Both the position numbers and the translations under genes were made by a program. Positions 14,744 through 22,398 of a DNA stretch of 29,175 nt are shown piece after piece. Origin of the DNA: Actinomycetota bacterium (lineage in GTDB: Bacteria > Actinomycetota > Actinomycetes > S36-B12 > UBA5976). The notes below the pieces were generated by a model that saw nothing but the letters and a program-made list of their open reading frames with translations, had not been told where the DNA came from and did not search any database. The stretch spans positions 1 through 29,175 of the forward strand of contig CANBWF010000005.1 in assembly GCA_947373075.1 (NCBI GenBank), given 5' to 3'. Numbering within the stretch: the first letter of the stretch is position 1; every line of letters starts with the position of its first letter.

Positions 14744-17554
14744 GTGAGCAATTCGATTAGTCCGAACATCCGTCGCAATCCACTTGGCATCTTTATCGCC
14801 GTTCTGGTTTTTGCCTTCATCTTGCTATCTATTACGGCTGGATTTTGGGCTGACTGGCAATGGTATGTCTCGGTAGAACACTCAGATGTTTTCCTGACTC
14901 AGTTAAAAATTAGGCTGTTACTTTTTGTAATTGCGGGCTTAGTAACCACTGTGGCCTTAGGCGCAAGTGTTCGCTTGGCTTATCGCGGCCGGCCGATCTT
15001 GGTGCCGGTAACTCCGGAAGAAATTGCGATCTCACAATATCGCGATGGGCTTGAGCCTTTGCGTAAAGTTTTATTCTCGCTTGTTCCTGCTGCTCTTGGT
15101 TTATTAATCGGTATCTCTGCAGCAGCGCAGTGGCGAACATATTTGATGTGGCTCAACTCGACACCGTTTGGCAAAACAGACCCACAGTTCGGAAAAGATT
15201 TATCGTTTTACATGTTCGACTTGCCGTTCTGGCGTTTCCTTTTGGGCTTCACCGTCACAATCACAGTCTTTGCCGGTCTTGCAAATGTTGTAGTGCATTA
15301 TGTCTACGGTGGTTTTAACCCACGAAACATTGGCCGAATTAATCAGGCAACTCGTCAGCACATTGTTTTCTTTTTAGGTGTCATTGCTCTACTGAAAGGC
15401 ATTGCATACTCGCTTGATAAATTTGCGCTTGCAACAAAATCCGACGCCTTGATAACTGGTTTGAAATACACAGATGTACATGCGCTGGTGCCAGCTAAAA
15501 CAATTTTGACCTACATCGCATTTGCTACCGCAATCTTGTTTTTCGTATCGCTATTCCGTGCTGGCTGGTCAGTGCCATTTATCGCACTTGGCACCATGTT
15601 TGGCGCATCCTTGCTAATTGGCGGCTTGTATCCGGCTTTCGTTCAGCAAGTCCAGGTGAAGCCAAGTGAGCTTGCGCGGGAGACTCCTTACATCCAACGT
15701 AACTTGGAATCTACGGTTGCCGCTTATGGTTTAGGCAAAGCACAGATTGCTGAATACAAAGCCATTGATAATCCATCGCGAGCTGCCTTGGGCCAGGACG
15801 CTTCTACTCTGTCGAATGTTCGCTTGCTTGATCCAAGTATTGTTTCGCCAACGTTTAGAAACTTGCAGCAGATTCGTGGTTTCTATGCTTTCCCTGATTC
15901 ATTAGACATCGACCGTTATTCGTTGGATGGTTCTAAGCGTGGGGCAGTGCTAGCAGTTCGTGAAGTGAGTCTTGCTGGTGTTGCAGACAATCAACGCAAC
16001 TGGTTCAACGACCACATGGTGTTCACACATGGTTATGGTCTTGTAGCTGCACATGAAAATAAGGTGACAAGTAACGGCTCACCAAGTTTCTTGGAAAGTG
16101 ACATTCCACCAAAAGGTTCGCTCGACATTAAACAACCTCGGGTCTACTTCGGCGAGCAATCACCGGGCTACTCGATAGTTGGAGCGCCAAAAGGTGTAGC
16201 GCCTCGAGAGTTGGATTACCCAGATGACCGCAGCGCAAATGGCCAGAAGAACAATACTTATGCTGGCAAAGGTGGCGTGCCAGTAGGCAACTTATTCCAG
16301 CGCATTATTTTTGCTTTGCACTATCAGGACGTAAACATTCTGTTGTCCAACCAAATTTCTAGTGAAAGTAAGTTGCTTTACGACCGTGATCCAGCAACTC
16401 GCGTGCGCAAGGTTGCCCCATGGTTAACCCTCGATACCGACCCATACCCAGCCGTTGTTGACGGCCGGATTCAGTGGATTATTGACGGTTACACAACCTC
16501 CAATGCTTACCCGTACTCAGCTCGAGTTTCGTTAAGTGATGCAACCGCAGACTCGGTTAACGCTCAGTCAACGAGTTCTTTCTACTCACAAGACATCACT
16601 TACATCCGCAACGCAGTTAAGGCAACCGTTGATGCTTACGATGGCACAGTCCACATCTATGCATGGGATACCACTGATCCGCTGCTAAAAGTGTGGTCCA
16701 AAGTATTCCCAGGCGTTGTGCAAGCGAAGTCAGAAATTCCAGCTGGAGTTTTAAAGCATGTGCGTTATCCAGAAGATATGTTTAAGGTTCAGCGCGACAT
16801 TTTGGCTAAGTACCATGTGAAAGATCCGCAGGCCTTTTATTCAGGTCAGGATTTTTGGAATTTGCCGGATGACCCGACCAAACCTTCGATCAGTCAGGCT
16901 CAGCCACCGTATTTCTTAACGTTAAAGATGCCGGATCAAAAGCAGGCAACTTTCTCGTTGACAACAACTTTTGCTCCGAATAAGCGCCAAACTTTAGCTG
17001 CTTTCATGGCGGTAAATTCCGAGCCTGGTCCCGACTACGGCAAGATTCGAGTGCTGCAGTTGCCGCGTAATACCACTATTCCTGGACCAACTCAGGTGCA
17101 AAATAACTTTGAGTCTGACCCTGATGTTTCAGCAAAACTTTCGTTGTTACGACAGGGTGGCTCTGAGGTTGTTTTAGGTAACTTGCTTTCACTTCCAGTT
17201 GGTGGGGGATTGCTTTACTTCGAGCCTGTGTATGTTCGAGCAAGTCAGGGCGATGGCTATCCGCTGCTCCGTAAAGTTTTGGTTTCTTTCGGTTCCAAAG
17301 TTGCTTTCGAAGACGATTTACCAACAGCGTTAGCTAAGGTATTCACGGGTCAGACGACACCGACGCCTAATGGCAATCCGACTGGCACGCTGACTCAGCG
17401 CCTGGCAACGGCTATTGCTGCTGCAAACACTGCTTATGAACAGGGACAGTCCGCACTCGCTAAGGGTGACTTTGCTGCCTATGGTGCTGCGCAGAAGCGT
17501 CTTGCCACGGCTTTGGCACAGATCACTGAGTTGGGTAAAAAAGTCGGTAAGTAA
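14744..17554 (+). CDS. UPF0182 family large membrane protein
   Basis: Protein of 936 aa in the UPF0182/COG1615 family (mycobacterial Rv3193c); length is typical. The first 310 residues hold about seven hydrophobic spans, including IFIAVLVFAFILLSITAGFW, LLLFVIAGLVTTVAL, VPAALGLLIGISAA, FLLGFTVTITVFAGLANVVV and IALGTMFGASLLIGGLYPA. The remaining 600 residues are hydrophilic and probably extracytoplasmic, containing the family's GYSIVGAPK, VAPWLTLDTDPYPAVVDGRIQWIIDGYT and PDQKQATFSLTT blocks. The function is unknown; the large exported domain suggests a cell-envelope role. A Pro/Thr-rich linker (TTPTPNGNPTG) precedes an Ala-rich C-terminal helix. The GTG start follows TAGGCT at leaderless spacing. 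tRNA-fMet begins 62 bases downstream from its own promoter. Confidence 0.93.
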   Translation: MSNSISPNIRRNPLGIFIAVLVFAFILLSITAGFWADWQWYVSVEHSDVFLTQLKIRLLLFVIAGLVTTVALGASVRLAYRGRPILVPVTPEEIAISQYRDGLEPLRKVLFSLVPAALGLLIGISAAAQWRTYLMWLNSTPFGKTDPQFGKDLSFYMFDLPFWRFLLGFTVTITVFAGLANVVVHYVYGGFNPRNIGRINQATRQHIVFFLGVIALLKGIAYSLDKFALATKSDALITGLKYTDVHALVPAKTILTYIAFATAILFFVSLFRAGWSVPFIALGTMFGASLLIGGLYPAFVQQVQVKPSELARETPYIQRNLESTVAAYGLGKAQIAEYKAIDNPSRAALGQDASTLSNVRLLDPSIVSPTFRNLQQIRGFYAFPDSLDIDRYSLDGSKRGAVLAVREVSLAGVADNQRNWFNDHMVFTHGYGLVAAHENKVTSNGSPSFLESDIPPKGSLDIKQPRVYFGEQSPGYSIVGAPKGVAPRELDYPDDRSANGQKNNTYAGKGGVPVGNLFQRIIFALHYQDVNILLSNQISSESKLLYDRDPATRVRKVAPWLTLDTDPYPAVVDGRIQWIIDGYTTSNAYPYSARVSLSDATADSVNAQSTSSFYSQDITYIRNAVKATVDAYDGTVHIYAWDTTDPLLKVWSKVFPGVVQAKSEIPAGVLKHVRYPEDMFKVQRDILAKYHVKDPQAFYSGQDFWNLPDDPTKPSISQAQPPYFLTLKMPDQKQATFSLTTTFAPNKRQTLAAFMAVNSEPGPDYGKIRVLQLPRNTTIPGPTQVQNNFESDPDVSAKLSLLRQGGSEVVLGNLLSLPVGGGLLYFEPVYVRASQGDGYPLLRKVLVSFGSKVAFEDDLPTALAKVFTGQTTPTPNGNPTGTLTQRLATAIAAANTAYEQGQSALAKGDFAAYGAAQKRLATALAQITELGKKVGK

Positions 17555-17576
17555 TTACCTTTTTACTTGGCGCGAT

Positions 17577-17605
17577 TTGTTGCGTGGCCAATGTTGTCGT
17601 ATTCT
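17577..17605 (+). promoter_or_regulatory. Promoter of tRNA-fMet
   Basis: TTGTTG at 17577-17582 and TATTCT at 17600-17605, with 17-base spacing; transcription would start near 17612, just ahead of the tRNA. Confidence 0.5.
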
Positions 17606-17616
17606 TAGGAAACCGA

Positions 17617-17690
17617 CGCGGGGTGGAGCAGCTCGGTAGCTCGCTGGGCTCATAACCCAGAGGTCACAGGTTCAAATCCTGTCCCCGCTA
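17617..17690 (+). tRNA. Initiator tRNA-fMet (CAT)
   Basis: Full cloverleaf: acceptor CGCGGGG/CCCCGCT, D arm, anticodon stem CTGGG/CCCAG with anticodon CAT at 17651-17653, T arm ACAGG-TTCAAAT-CCTGT. Two initiator hallmarks are present: an unpaired 1:72 position (C1 opposite T72) and three consecutive G-C pairs at the bottom of the anticodon stem. The discriminator base is A at 17690. CCA is not encoded (CTA follows), so the nucleotidyltransferase must add it. The last 14 tRNA bases plus CT recur four times downstream. Confidence 0.96.
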
Positions 17691-17692
17691 CT

Positions 17693-17730
17693 AAATGAAA
17701 ATGGGTCCCTTGAGGGCCCATTTTTCATTT
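17693..17730 (+). terminator. Intrinsic terminator after tRNA-fMet
   Basis: Inverted repeat with arms 17693-17709 and 17714-17730, loop TTGA, one bulged base and one G-T pair; its GC core GGGTCCC/GGGCCC is flanked by A-rich and T-rich ends. It starts 2 bases after the tRNA and could work in both directions. Confidence 0.8.
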
Positions 17731-17756
17731 ATCCGCGGCACTGGGATTTGGGAGGA

Positions 17757-17778
17757 GTGTTTCGCGGAAGCGAAACAC
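17757..17778. repeat. Perfect hairpin before tRNA-end copy 1
   Basis: GTGTTTCGC (17757-17765) and GCGAAACAC (17770-17778) form a 9-bp stem with a GGAA tetraloop. It sits between a GGATTTGGGAGGA block and GACGG plus the tRNA-end copy. It has no T-tract and so is not a terminator. Confidence 0.7.
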
Positions 17779-17800
17779 GACGGTTCCTGTCCCCGCTACT

Positions 17801-17837
17801 AAAAAGAAAAGACCCCTTCCTGGGGTCTTTTCTTTTT
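17801..17837 (+). terminator. Second intrinsic terminator, after tRNA-end copy 1
   Basis: A perfect 16-bp inverted repeat (17801-17816 with 17822-17837, 5-base loop) with GACCCC/GGGGTC at its apex and A-rich and T-rich flanks. It lies immediately after a copy of the tRNA 3' end, exactly where the first terminator lies after the tRNA, yet its sequence is different. Confidence 0.75.
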
Positions 17838-17870
17838 ATCTAAGTAAGGATTGCCAGGATTTGAGGAGGA

Positions 17871-17897
17871 ATGGTTTTCATTGTTCTGGAAAACCAT
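17871..17897. repeat. Hairpin before tRNA-end copy 2
   Basis: ATGGTTTTC (17871-17879) and GAAAACCAT (17889-17897) form a 9-bp stem with a 9-base loop. It occupies the same position in its repeat unit as the hairpin at 17757 but shares no sequence with it. Confidence 0.65.
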
Positions 17898-18060
17898 GAC
17901 GGAGTCCTGTCCCCGCTACTTTGGACGGTTCCTGTCCTCGCTACTTTCCACGGAGTCCTGTCCCCGCTAACACTTAACCCCTCAAAATCACTCGCAACTT
18001 CCGCATTTATTAACCCCCGCAATCTAGACTCAGAATCACATGCTCATTTGAGGAGTCGCT

Positions 18061-18819
18061 ATGCAGTTCGGTACCAAGTCAAAAACAACACCCAGTGGGT
18101 TACCTGTTGCCGGCTGGTGGCGCCGCGGGATAGCTACGCTGATCGATGATGTTTTGGGCTTCACCGTGATTTGGTTTGCCGGTCTCATTTCTGCAACCAT
18201 CATTGGCAAAGTGATTTGGACTGCGGTTACTCAGACGATTGTGGATGTTCGCACCAAACTCGGCGACGTCGTTGATGGCATTGCAAGTTCAGGCAATGTT
18301 CAGCAGCAGATTCAAGATTTGATTAATGCCTATCGAGCAAGTGGTAAAACTCCGAACGATCTCGGCAACTTGATAATCAATACCTACATCGATAACTTGC
18401 ACCTAACTGTTATGCAAGGGCTAATAATCTTCGTATGCATTGCGGGCTGTTTCTACTTCGCTATTTACAATCACATCATTCGCGTTCATCGCAAAGGCCG
18501 TTCGTTAGGCGATGGGCTAGTTGGAATTTACGCAGTTACTGACGGCGCATTTTTCCCTAGTTACCGAACAGCGATTGTTCGCTACCTTTGCATGGGCGTA
18601 ATCGCAGGTGCTATTTCTGCTGTAGGTAGTTTCTCGTCATCACTTGCTAATGCCACCAACGTGCTAACAGCAACTGTTTTAATTGTTGATTTGCTGTTCC
18701 CGCTATTTGATAAGCACGGTCGTTCATTGCACGACCTAATCGCTGGAACATACACCGCGCATCCAGATCGTTTTGGTTACTCACTGGAACACATGACTGC
18801 AACTCCCGCATCTGAGTAA
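18061..18819 (+). CDS. RDD-family integral membrane protein
   Basis: Membrane protein of 252 aa with an RDD domain. The signature WWRRGIATLIDDVLG (residues 19-33) opens the first membrane span, and GRSLHDLIAGTY near residue 220 closes the domain. Further spans are around GLIIFVCIAGCFYFAIY and YLCMGVIAGAISAVG. A hydrophilic insert of about 65 residues between the first spans makes this longer than minimal RDD proteins. Some RDD proteins have been linked to ion transport, but no substrate can be assigned here. GAGGAG ends 6 bases before the ATG. The stop is 4 bases before the P450 start, so the two genes are almost certainly co-transcribed. Confidence 0.87.
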   Translation: MQFGTKSKTTPSGLPVAGWWRRGIATLIDDVLGFTVIWFAGLISATIIGKVIWTAVTQTIVDVRTKLGDVVDGIASSGNVQQQIQDLINAYRASGKTPNDLGNLIINTYIDNLHLTVMQGLIIFVCIAGCFYFAIYNHIIRVHRKGRSLGDGLVGIYAVTDGAFFPSYRTAIVRYLCMGVIAGAISAVGSFSSSLANATNVLTATVLIVDLLFPLFDKHGRSLHDLIAGTYTAHPDRFGYSLEHMTATPASE

Positions 18820-18823
18820 CTCT

Positions 18824-20167
18824 GTGACTTGGACAGCGCCACCGGGTTCTAGAACTCGGCATGGTTGGAATACGCCCGTTACAGCGCCCGGGCCAGAAAA
18901 CCGCGAGATGCTCAAACGGTTTCGCGAAATCCAGCACAACCCGCTGAATTTCTTGCTGCAAACTTGGCAACTACATGGCGATGTGGTGCAATTTCCGATT
19001 CCGCGTCCTGCCAGTTACTTAGTTAGTTCACCGCAAGGCGCAAGAGACGTTTTAGTAAACAATCATCGGGCCATGAGCAAGCGAACTATTCAGTATTCAA
19101 CTCTGTCGTTGGTTACTGGTGAAGGATTGCTAACTGCCGATACTGAAACTTGGAAAACATCACGCCGGCAGTTGGCGCCAGCTTTTCATCACGAGATGAT
19201 TTCATTAGCCACAAACCATGTTGCAACTGCGCTCAATCGACTCGATCAAAATTGGGCAGAACTAACATCTGAGGGCTCTGCACTAATTGATGTTGATCAA
19301 ACAATGATGAACCTCGCACTAGAAATAACAGGTGCAACATTATTTGGTAGCGACTTAACGGGACAAGTTGATCAACTCACCTCAGCCACTTTGCGAGCGC
19401 TGCATGGGGTAGTAGTGCGAGCGCGTAATCCGTTACCGGTGCCGCTAGCGATACCAACGCCAAACAACTTAGGTATGCGAAAAGCAATTCGAGAGTTAGA
19501 CACCGCGGTAAACGCAATTATTGATCGCCGACTTGCCGACCCATTGCCGCCGGGTGCGCCAATTCGCGACATGCTCGACGTTTTGATGGATCAAACTTTG
19601 GAGCAGCCGCTTAGTCGCAAACAAATTCGCTATGAAGTTGCCACTTTCATAGTTGCCGGGCACGAAACTATTGCCAGTGCGCTCACTTGGGCTTGGTATC
19701 TACTGGGCAGTAACCCCGAAGAAGCACAGCGACTCCAAGTGCATCCAGAACGCGCCGCATTGGTATTTGATGAAACCTTGCGCCTCTATCCACCTGCTTG
19801 GGTAATCACTCGGCGCACACTCGAATCAGTTGAAGTTGAAGGTTTTCTAATTCCAGCCGATGCATTGGTAATAGTCAGCCCTTGGGTTGTGCATCGCAAT
19901 GAAAGAGTCTGGCCAAACCCAGAACTGTTCATCCCTGATCGCTTCGCCAATGGCGCACCGATGCTTGGTTACCTGCCTTTTGGCGCAGGTCCACGCTTAT
20001 GTATTGGTCGAGACATGGCTCGGTTACAGGGCGCACAAATCTTGAGTCACATTTCCCAAAACTGGCAGTTAAGCCCGATTCACAATCAGCAAGTTCCAGT
20101 AGATGCTTCAGTTACTTTACGGCCACAAGGTGGCTTGCCAATGCGCCTGACGCGCATCAAAGATTAA
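18824..20167 (+). CDS. Cytochrome P450 monooxygenase
   Basis: Soluble bacterial-type P450 (447 aa). It has the C-helix WKTSRR (110-115), the I-helix oxygen-activation motif AGHET (278-282), the K-helix ETLR (317-320), a PERF-like PDRF (371-374), and the heme-binding loop FGAGPRLCIG (386-395) with Cys393 as axial ligand. There is no N-terminal membrane anchor. No ferredoxin or reductase gene is adjacent, so electron partners must be encoded elsewhere, and the substrate cannot be inferred. The GTG start follows the RDD gene by 4 bases without a strong ribosome site, suggesting translational coupling. Its TAA overlaps the convergent hisN-like stop by 4 bases. Confidence 0.95.
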   Translation: MTWTAPPGSRTRHGWNTPVTAPGPENREMLKRFREIQHNPLNFLLQTWQLHGDVVQFPIPRPASYLVSSPQGARDVLVNNHRAMSKRTIQYSTLSLVTGEGLLTADTETWKTSRRQLAPAFHHEMISLATNHVATALNRLDQNWAELTSEGSALIDVDQTMMNLALEITGATLFGSDLTGQVDQLTSATLRALHGVVVRARNPLPVPLAIPTPNNLGMRKAIRELDTAVNAIIDRRLADPLPPGAPIRDMLDVLMDQTLEQPLSRKQIRYEVATFIVAGHETIASALTWAWYLLGSNPEEAQRLQVHPERAALVFDETLRLYPPAWVITRRTLESVEVEGFLIPADALVIVSPWVVHRNERVWPNPELFIPDRFANGAPMLGYLPFGAGPRLCIGRDMARLQGAQILSHISQNWQLSPIHNQQVPVDASVTLRPQGGLPMRLTRIKD

Positions 20168-20937
20168 TTACCGGCGATAACTTTTAACGCAGCAGCATGT
20201 AATGCAGAGTTTGTTGTAACAGCGCTCTTGTGAGTTAGCGCATCACTGCCATCAAACCCAGTCACAGTCCCGCCGGCTTCACGCACAATAGCGATGAACG
20301 CTGCCATGTCCCAAACACTAAGTTCTGGTTCCACGGCGATATCTACCACACCTTCAGCCACCATCACGTGCGACCAAAAATCACCATAGGCACGTGAGCG
20401 CCAAGTTGACTCTTGCAGGTCGCCCAATGCAGATTCAAAGCCAGTCCAACCAACAGCGTCGCTGTAAGAAAGTGAAGCATCGGCAAGTTGCCCTACATCC
20501 GATACATGGATTGGTCGAACTGTCCCATCAACATCTTTAGTGAACGCTCCACCACCAGTTACAGCCCACCAGCGTCTACCTAAAGCTGGAGCAGAGACAA
20601 CTCCTAATTTGAGTTCGCCGTTTTCGGAAAGCGCAATCAACGTCGCCCAAACTGGAACGCCGCGCACATAATTCTTTGTGCCATCAATTGGGTCGATAAT
20701 CCACTGACGGTTTGCGTCTAGTCCAGTGTCGGCTTGCTCTTCACCAATCACACCATCGCCGGGGCAGGCGCTCATAAGTTCATCGCGGATGTATTGCTCT
20801 ACTGCCTGATCTGCCTCAGTTACTGGCGTACTGTCAGGTTTAGCGTCAACCCGTAAATCTAAGGCTCTAAACCGATTCATGGTGATGATGTCAGCCTGGT
20901 CGGCTAACTTTAGAGCAAGAGTTAAATCAACATCCAC
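20164..20937 (-). CDS. hisN: HisN-type histidinol-phosphate phosphatase (inositol monophosphatase fold)
   Basis: Mg-dependent phosphatase of the inositol monophosphatase superfamily (257 aa). Metal-binding motifs are intact: GEE at 65-67, IDPIDGTKN at 81-89 and WDMAA at 209-213. The RGVPVWATLIAL and GRRWWAVTGGGAF blocks resemble actinobacterial HisN, which dephosphorylates L-histidinol phosphate in histidine biosynthesis. Related enzymes act on inositol phosphate, so the assignment is probable, not certain. The GTG start at 20937 follows a minus-strand TACGGT by exactly 6 bases, a leaderless pattern. In several actinobacteria hisN lies close to rsgA and aroA, as here. Confidence 0.85.
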   Translation of the reverse strand: MDVDLTLALKLADQADIITMNRFRALDLRVDAKPDSTPVTEADQAVEQYIRDELMSACPGDGVIGEEQADTGLDANRQWIIDPIDGTKNYVRGVPVWATLIALSENGELKLGVVSAPALGRRWWAVTGGGAFTKDVDGTVRPIHVSDVGQLADASLSYSDAVGWTGFESALGDLQESTWRSRAYGDFWSHVMVAEGVVDIAVEPELSVWDMAAFIAIVREAGGTVTGFDGSDALTHKSAVTTNSALHAAALKVIAGN

Positions 20938-20943
20938 GATTTA

Positions 20944-20949
20944 ACCGTA
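20944..20949 (-). promoter_or_regulatory. -10 element for leaderless hisN
   Basis: Minus-strand TACGGT, then 6 bases, then the GTG at 20937; no ribosome site is present. Confidence 0.55.
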
Positions 20950-20994
20950 TCGCCTACGGAGCGATTTAGGTATTTCAGTGGGGCAGGAGTCATC

Positions 20995-21399
20995 ATGGCA
21001 CGCTGGTTCGGCAAGTCAGATAAAGCAACAAGCTCTGCTATGAAAGCGGTTAAGCATGGGGCCGATTACTTACAGAAAAATCCTGATGCACTCAAAAAGA
21101 TAATCTCCGAGTTTCCAAGCAAACTAAGCGAATCATCGGGCAAGATCACATTTGCAACTCAAGCCACAGCTATGTATTACGCATTACGCGATTCCAAAAC
21201 TCCGCTAAAAGTCAAAGCACTTATTGGCGCTGCGCTGGCTTACTTCATCATGCCTTTTGATTTGATCCCCGATTGGATTGTCGGTTTCGGATTCACCGAC
21301 GACTTAACGGTTGTGATGATGGTGTTGCGCCAACTTTCGGGCGCAATTACCGAGGAACATTACGAGTTAGCTAGAGTGCGACTGCAACGCGAAAAGTAG
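20995..21399 (+). CDS. DUF1232 (YkvA-like) protein
   Basis: Small protein of 134 aa with the DUF1232 signature: YYALRDSKTPLKVKALIGAALAYF followed by IMPFDLIPDWIVGFGFTDDL (roughly residues 61-102). One or two amphipathic or membrane-associated helices are likely in that segment. The function is unknown. AGGAG ends 5 bases before the ATG. Its last 33 bases overlap the end of the convergent rsgA gene, the longest overlap in this window. Confidence 0.85.
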   Translation: MARWFGKSDKATSSAMKAVKHGADYLQKNPDALKKIISEFPSKLSESSGKITFATQATAMYYALRDSKTPLKVKALIGAALAYFIMPFDLIPDWIVGFGFTDDLTVVMMVLRQLSGAITEEHYELARVRLQREK

Positions 21400-22398
21400 T
21401 CGACGAAGCGAATCTAGGCGAGCTAATCCGCCTTGTCCCGCGTTACCATCAGCAACCCAAGCATCTAGTGCGCAATCTGGTGGGGCAATGCCATCACTGT
21501 TTACGTGTGTGCATGCGCGCGGACATTCGGATGCACCATCTACTAGTTCCGGGAAACTTTCAATAATTGCATCTGGGTCCACATGAGCCAGACCAAACGA
21601 GCGCAATCCGGGCGTATCAATTACCCAGCCAGTGTCATCAGGTAAGGCAAGAGCTTGAGCTGAGGTTGAAGTATGTTTGCCACGCCCAGTCACATCATTA
21701 ACAATGCCGGTGGTGCGCTCGGCTGTAGGTACTAATGAATTAACTAGCGTCGATTTCCCAACGCCAGAATGACCAATGAATACCGTGGTGTGTCCAAGTA
21801 GTTGCTGGCGGACTTCTTCAATTCCTTGTTTAGTTGTCTGATCTACCGAGATGTATTTCAAATCCATCCCGCTGTAGTTACTCAAAAGGTCATCAGCAGA
21901 TTTCAAATCTGTTTTTGTCAGAATCAAGATTGGTTCCAACCCAGATTCAAATGCGGCAACTAATGTGCGGTCGATTAAACCGACTCGTGGCTCTGGATTA
22001 GTTGTTGCGGTAACTATTGCTAACTGATCGGCATTAGCCACAATGATGCGCTCTATTGGGTCTGTGTCGTCCGCAGTTCGCATAAGGGTGGTTGAGCGCT
22101 CTAAAACTTCAACAAGGCGAGCAAGAGTGTCTGGTGTGCCACTTAAGTCGCCAACAAGGCGAACTTTGTCGCCAATCACCACGCCCTTGCGACCTAACTC
22201 GCGTGCTTTCACAGTAACCACTTGAGTTTGCTCGTCGTGTGGCACGCCATCAGGCACTACACAGGTGATTCGGCCGCGGTCAACGCCAACAACCATGCCA
22301 ACTTCGGCATCAGAAAAATCAGGGCGATCTTTCGAGCGACGACGAGAATTGGTGCGGCTCGGTCGCCGCCCATATGAGTCTTCGTCTATTTCGCTCAC
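21367..22398 (-). CDS. rsgA: Ribosome small subunit-dependent GTPase RsgA
   Basis: Circularly permuted GTPase that acts in late 30S subunit maturation (343 aa). An N-terminal OB-like region follows a very basic stretch (SRRRSKDR). The GTPase motifs are permuted as expected: G4 TKTD near 161-164, then G1 GHSGVGKST at 209-217, G2 TGRGKHT, and G3 DTPG at 261-264. A zinc knuckle CPRACTH with a further Cys near 309 ends the protein. The frame continues to an ATG at 22419, but the GTG at 22398 is preferred: it overlaps the aroA stop as GTGA, with GGTGA just upstream, showing translational coupling. The aroA-rsgA pair is conserved in actinobacteria. Confidence 0.94.
   Translation of the reverse strand: MSEIDEDSYGRRPSRTNSRRRSKDRPDFSDAEVGMVVGVDRGRITCVVPDGVPHDEQTQVVTVKARELGRKGVVIGDKVRLVGDLSGTPDTLARLVEVLERSTTLMRTADDTDPIERIIVANADQLAIVTATTNPEPRVGLIDRTLVAAFESGLEPILILTKTDLKSADDLLSNYSGMDLKYISVDQTTKQGIEEVRQQLLGHTTVFIGHSGVGKSTLVNSLVPTAERTTGIVNDVTGRGKHTSTSAQALALPDDTGWVIDTPGLRSFGLAHVDPDAIIESFPELVDGASECPRACTHVNSDGIAPPDCALDAWVADGNAGQGGLARLDSLRRLLFALQSHSS

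Larger units (their letters stand above)
17677..17975 (+). repeat. Array of tRNA-fMet 3'-end copies
   Basis: The 16-base sequence TCCTGTCCCCGCTACT, whose first copy (17677-17692) is the tRNA 3' end, recurs at 17785-17800 and 17905-17920 exactly, at 17930-17945 with one change, and at 17956-17971 with an altered end. Copies 1-4 are all preceded by ACGG, then T or AG in alternation (T, AG, T, AG). Copy 1, like the tRNA, is followed at once by a terminator hairpin. Copies 1 and 2 are each preceded by GGATTTG(A/G)GGAGGA (17744 and 17857) plus a hairpin of unrelated sequence. Copies 2-4 are 25-26 bases apart. Repeated tRNA 3' ends usually mark integrase attachment sites; here no element remains, so these may be residues of successive insertions and losses, or a local duplication product. 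No integrase is in view. Confidence 0.75.

Noticed and set aside
17744..17971. Integron attC sites, because units consist of a variable hairpin plus a conserved core
   Set aside because: The stems lack the GTTRRRY/RYYYAAC boxes of attC, the conserved core is the tRNA 3' end, and no integron integrase or cassettes are visible.
17693..17975. CRISPR array
   Set aside because: Repeat spacing is irregular (25 to 120 bases), the repeats match the tRNA end, and no cas gene is present.
17840..18149. Short open frames on both strands across the repeat array (92 aa plus, 60 aa minus)
   Set aside because: They run through hairpins and repeat copies, overlap the RDD gene start and lack ribosome sites; they look like chance frames in repeats.
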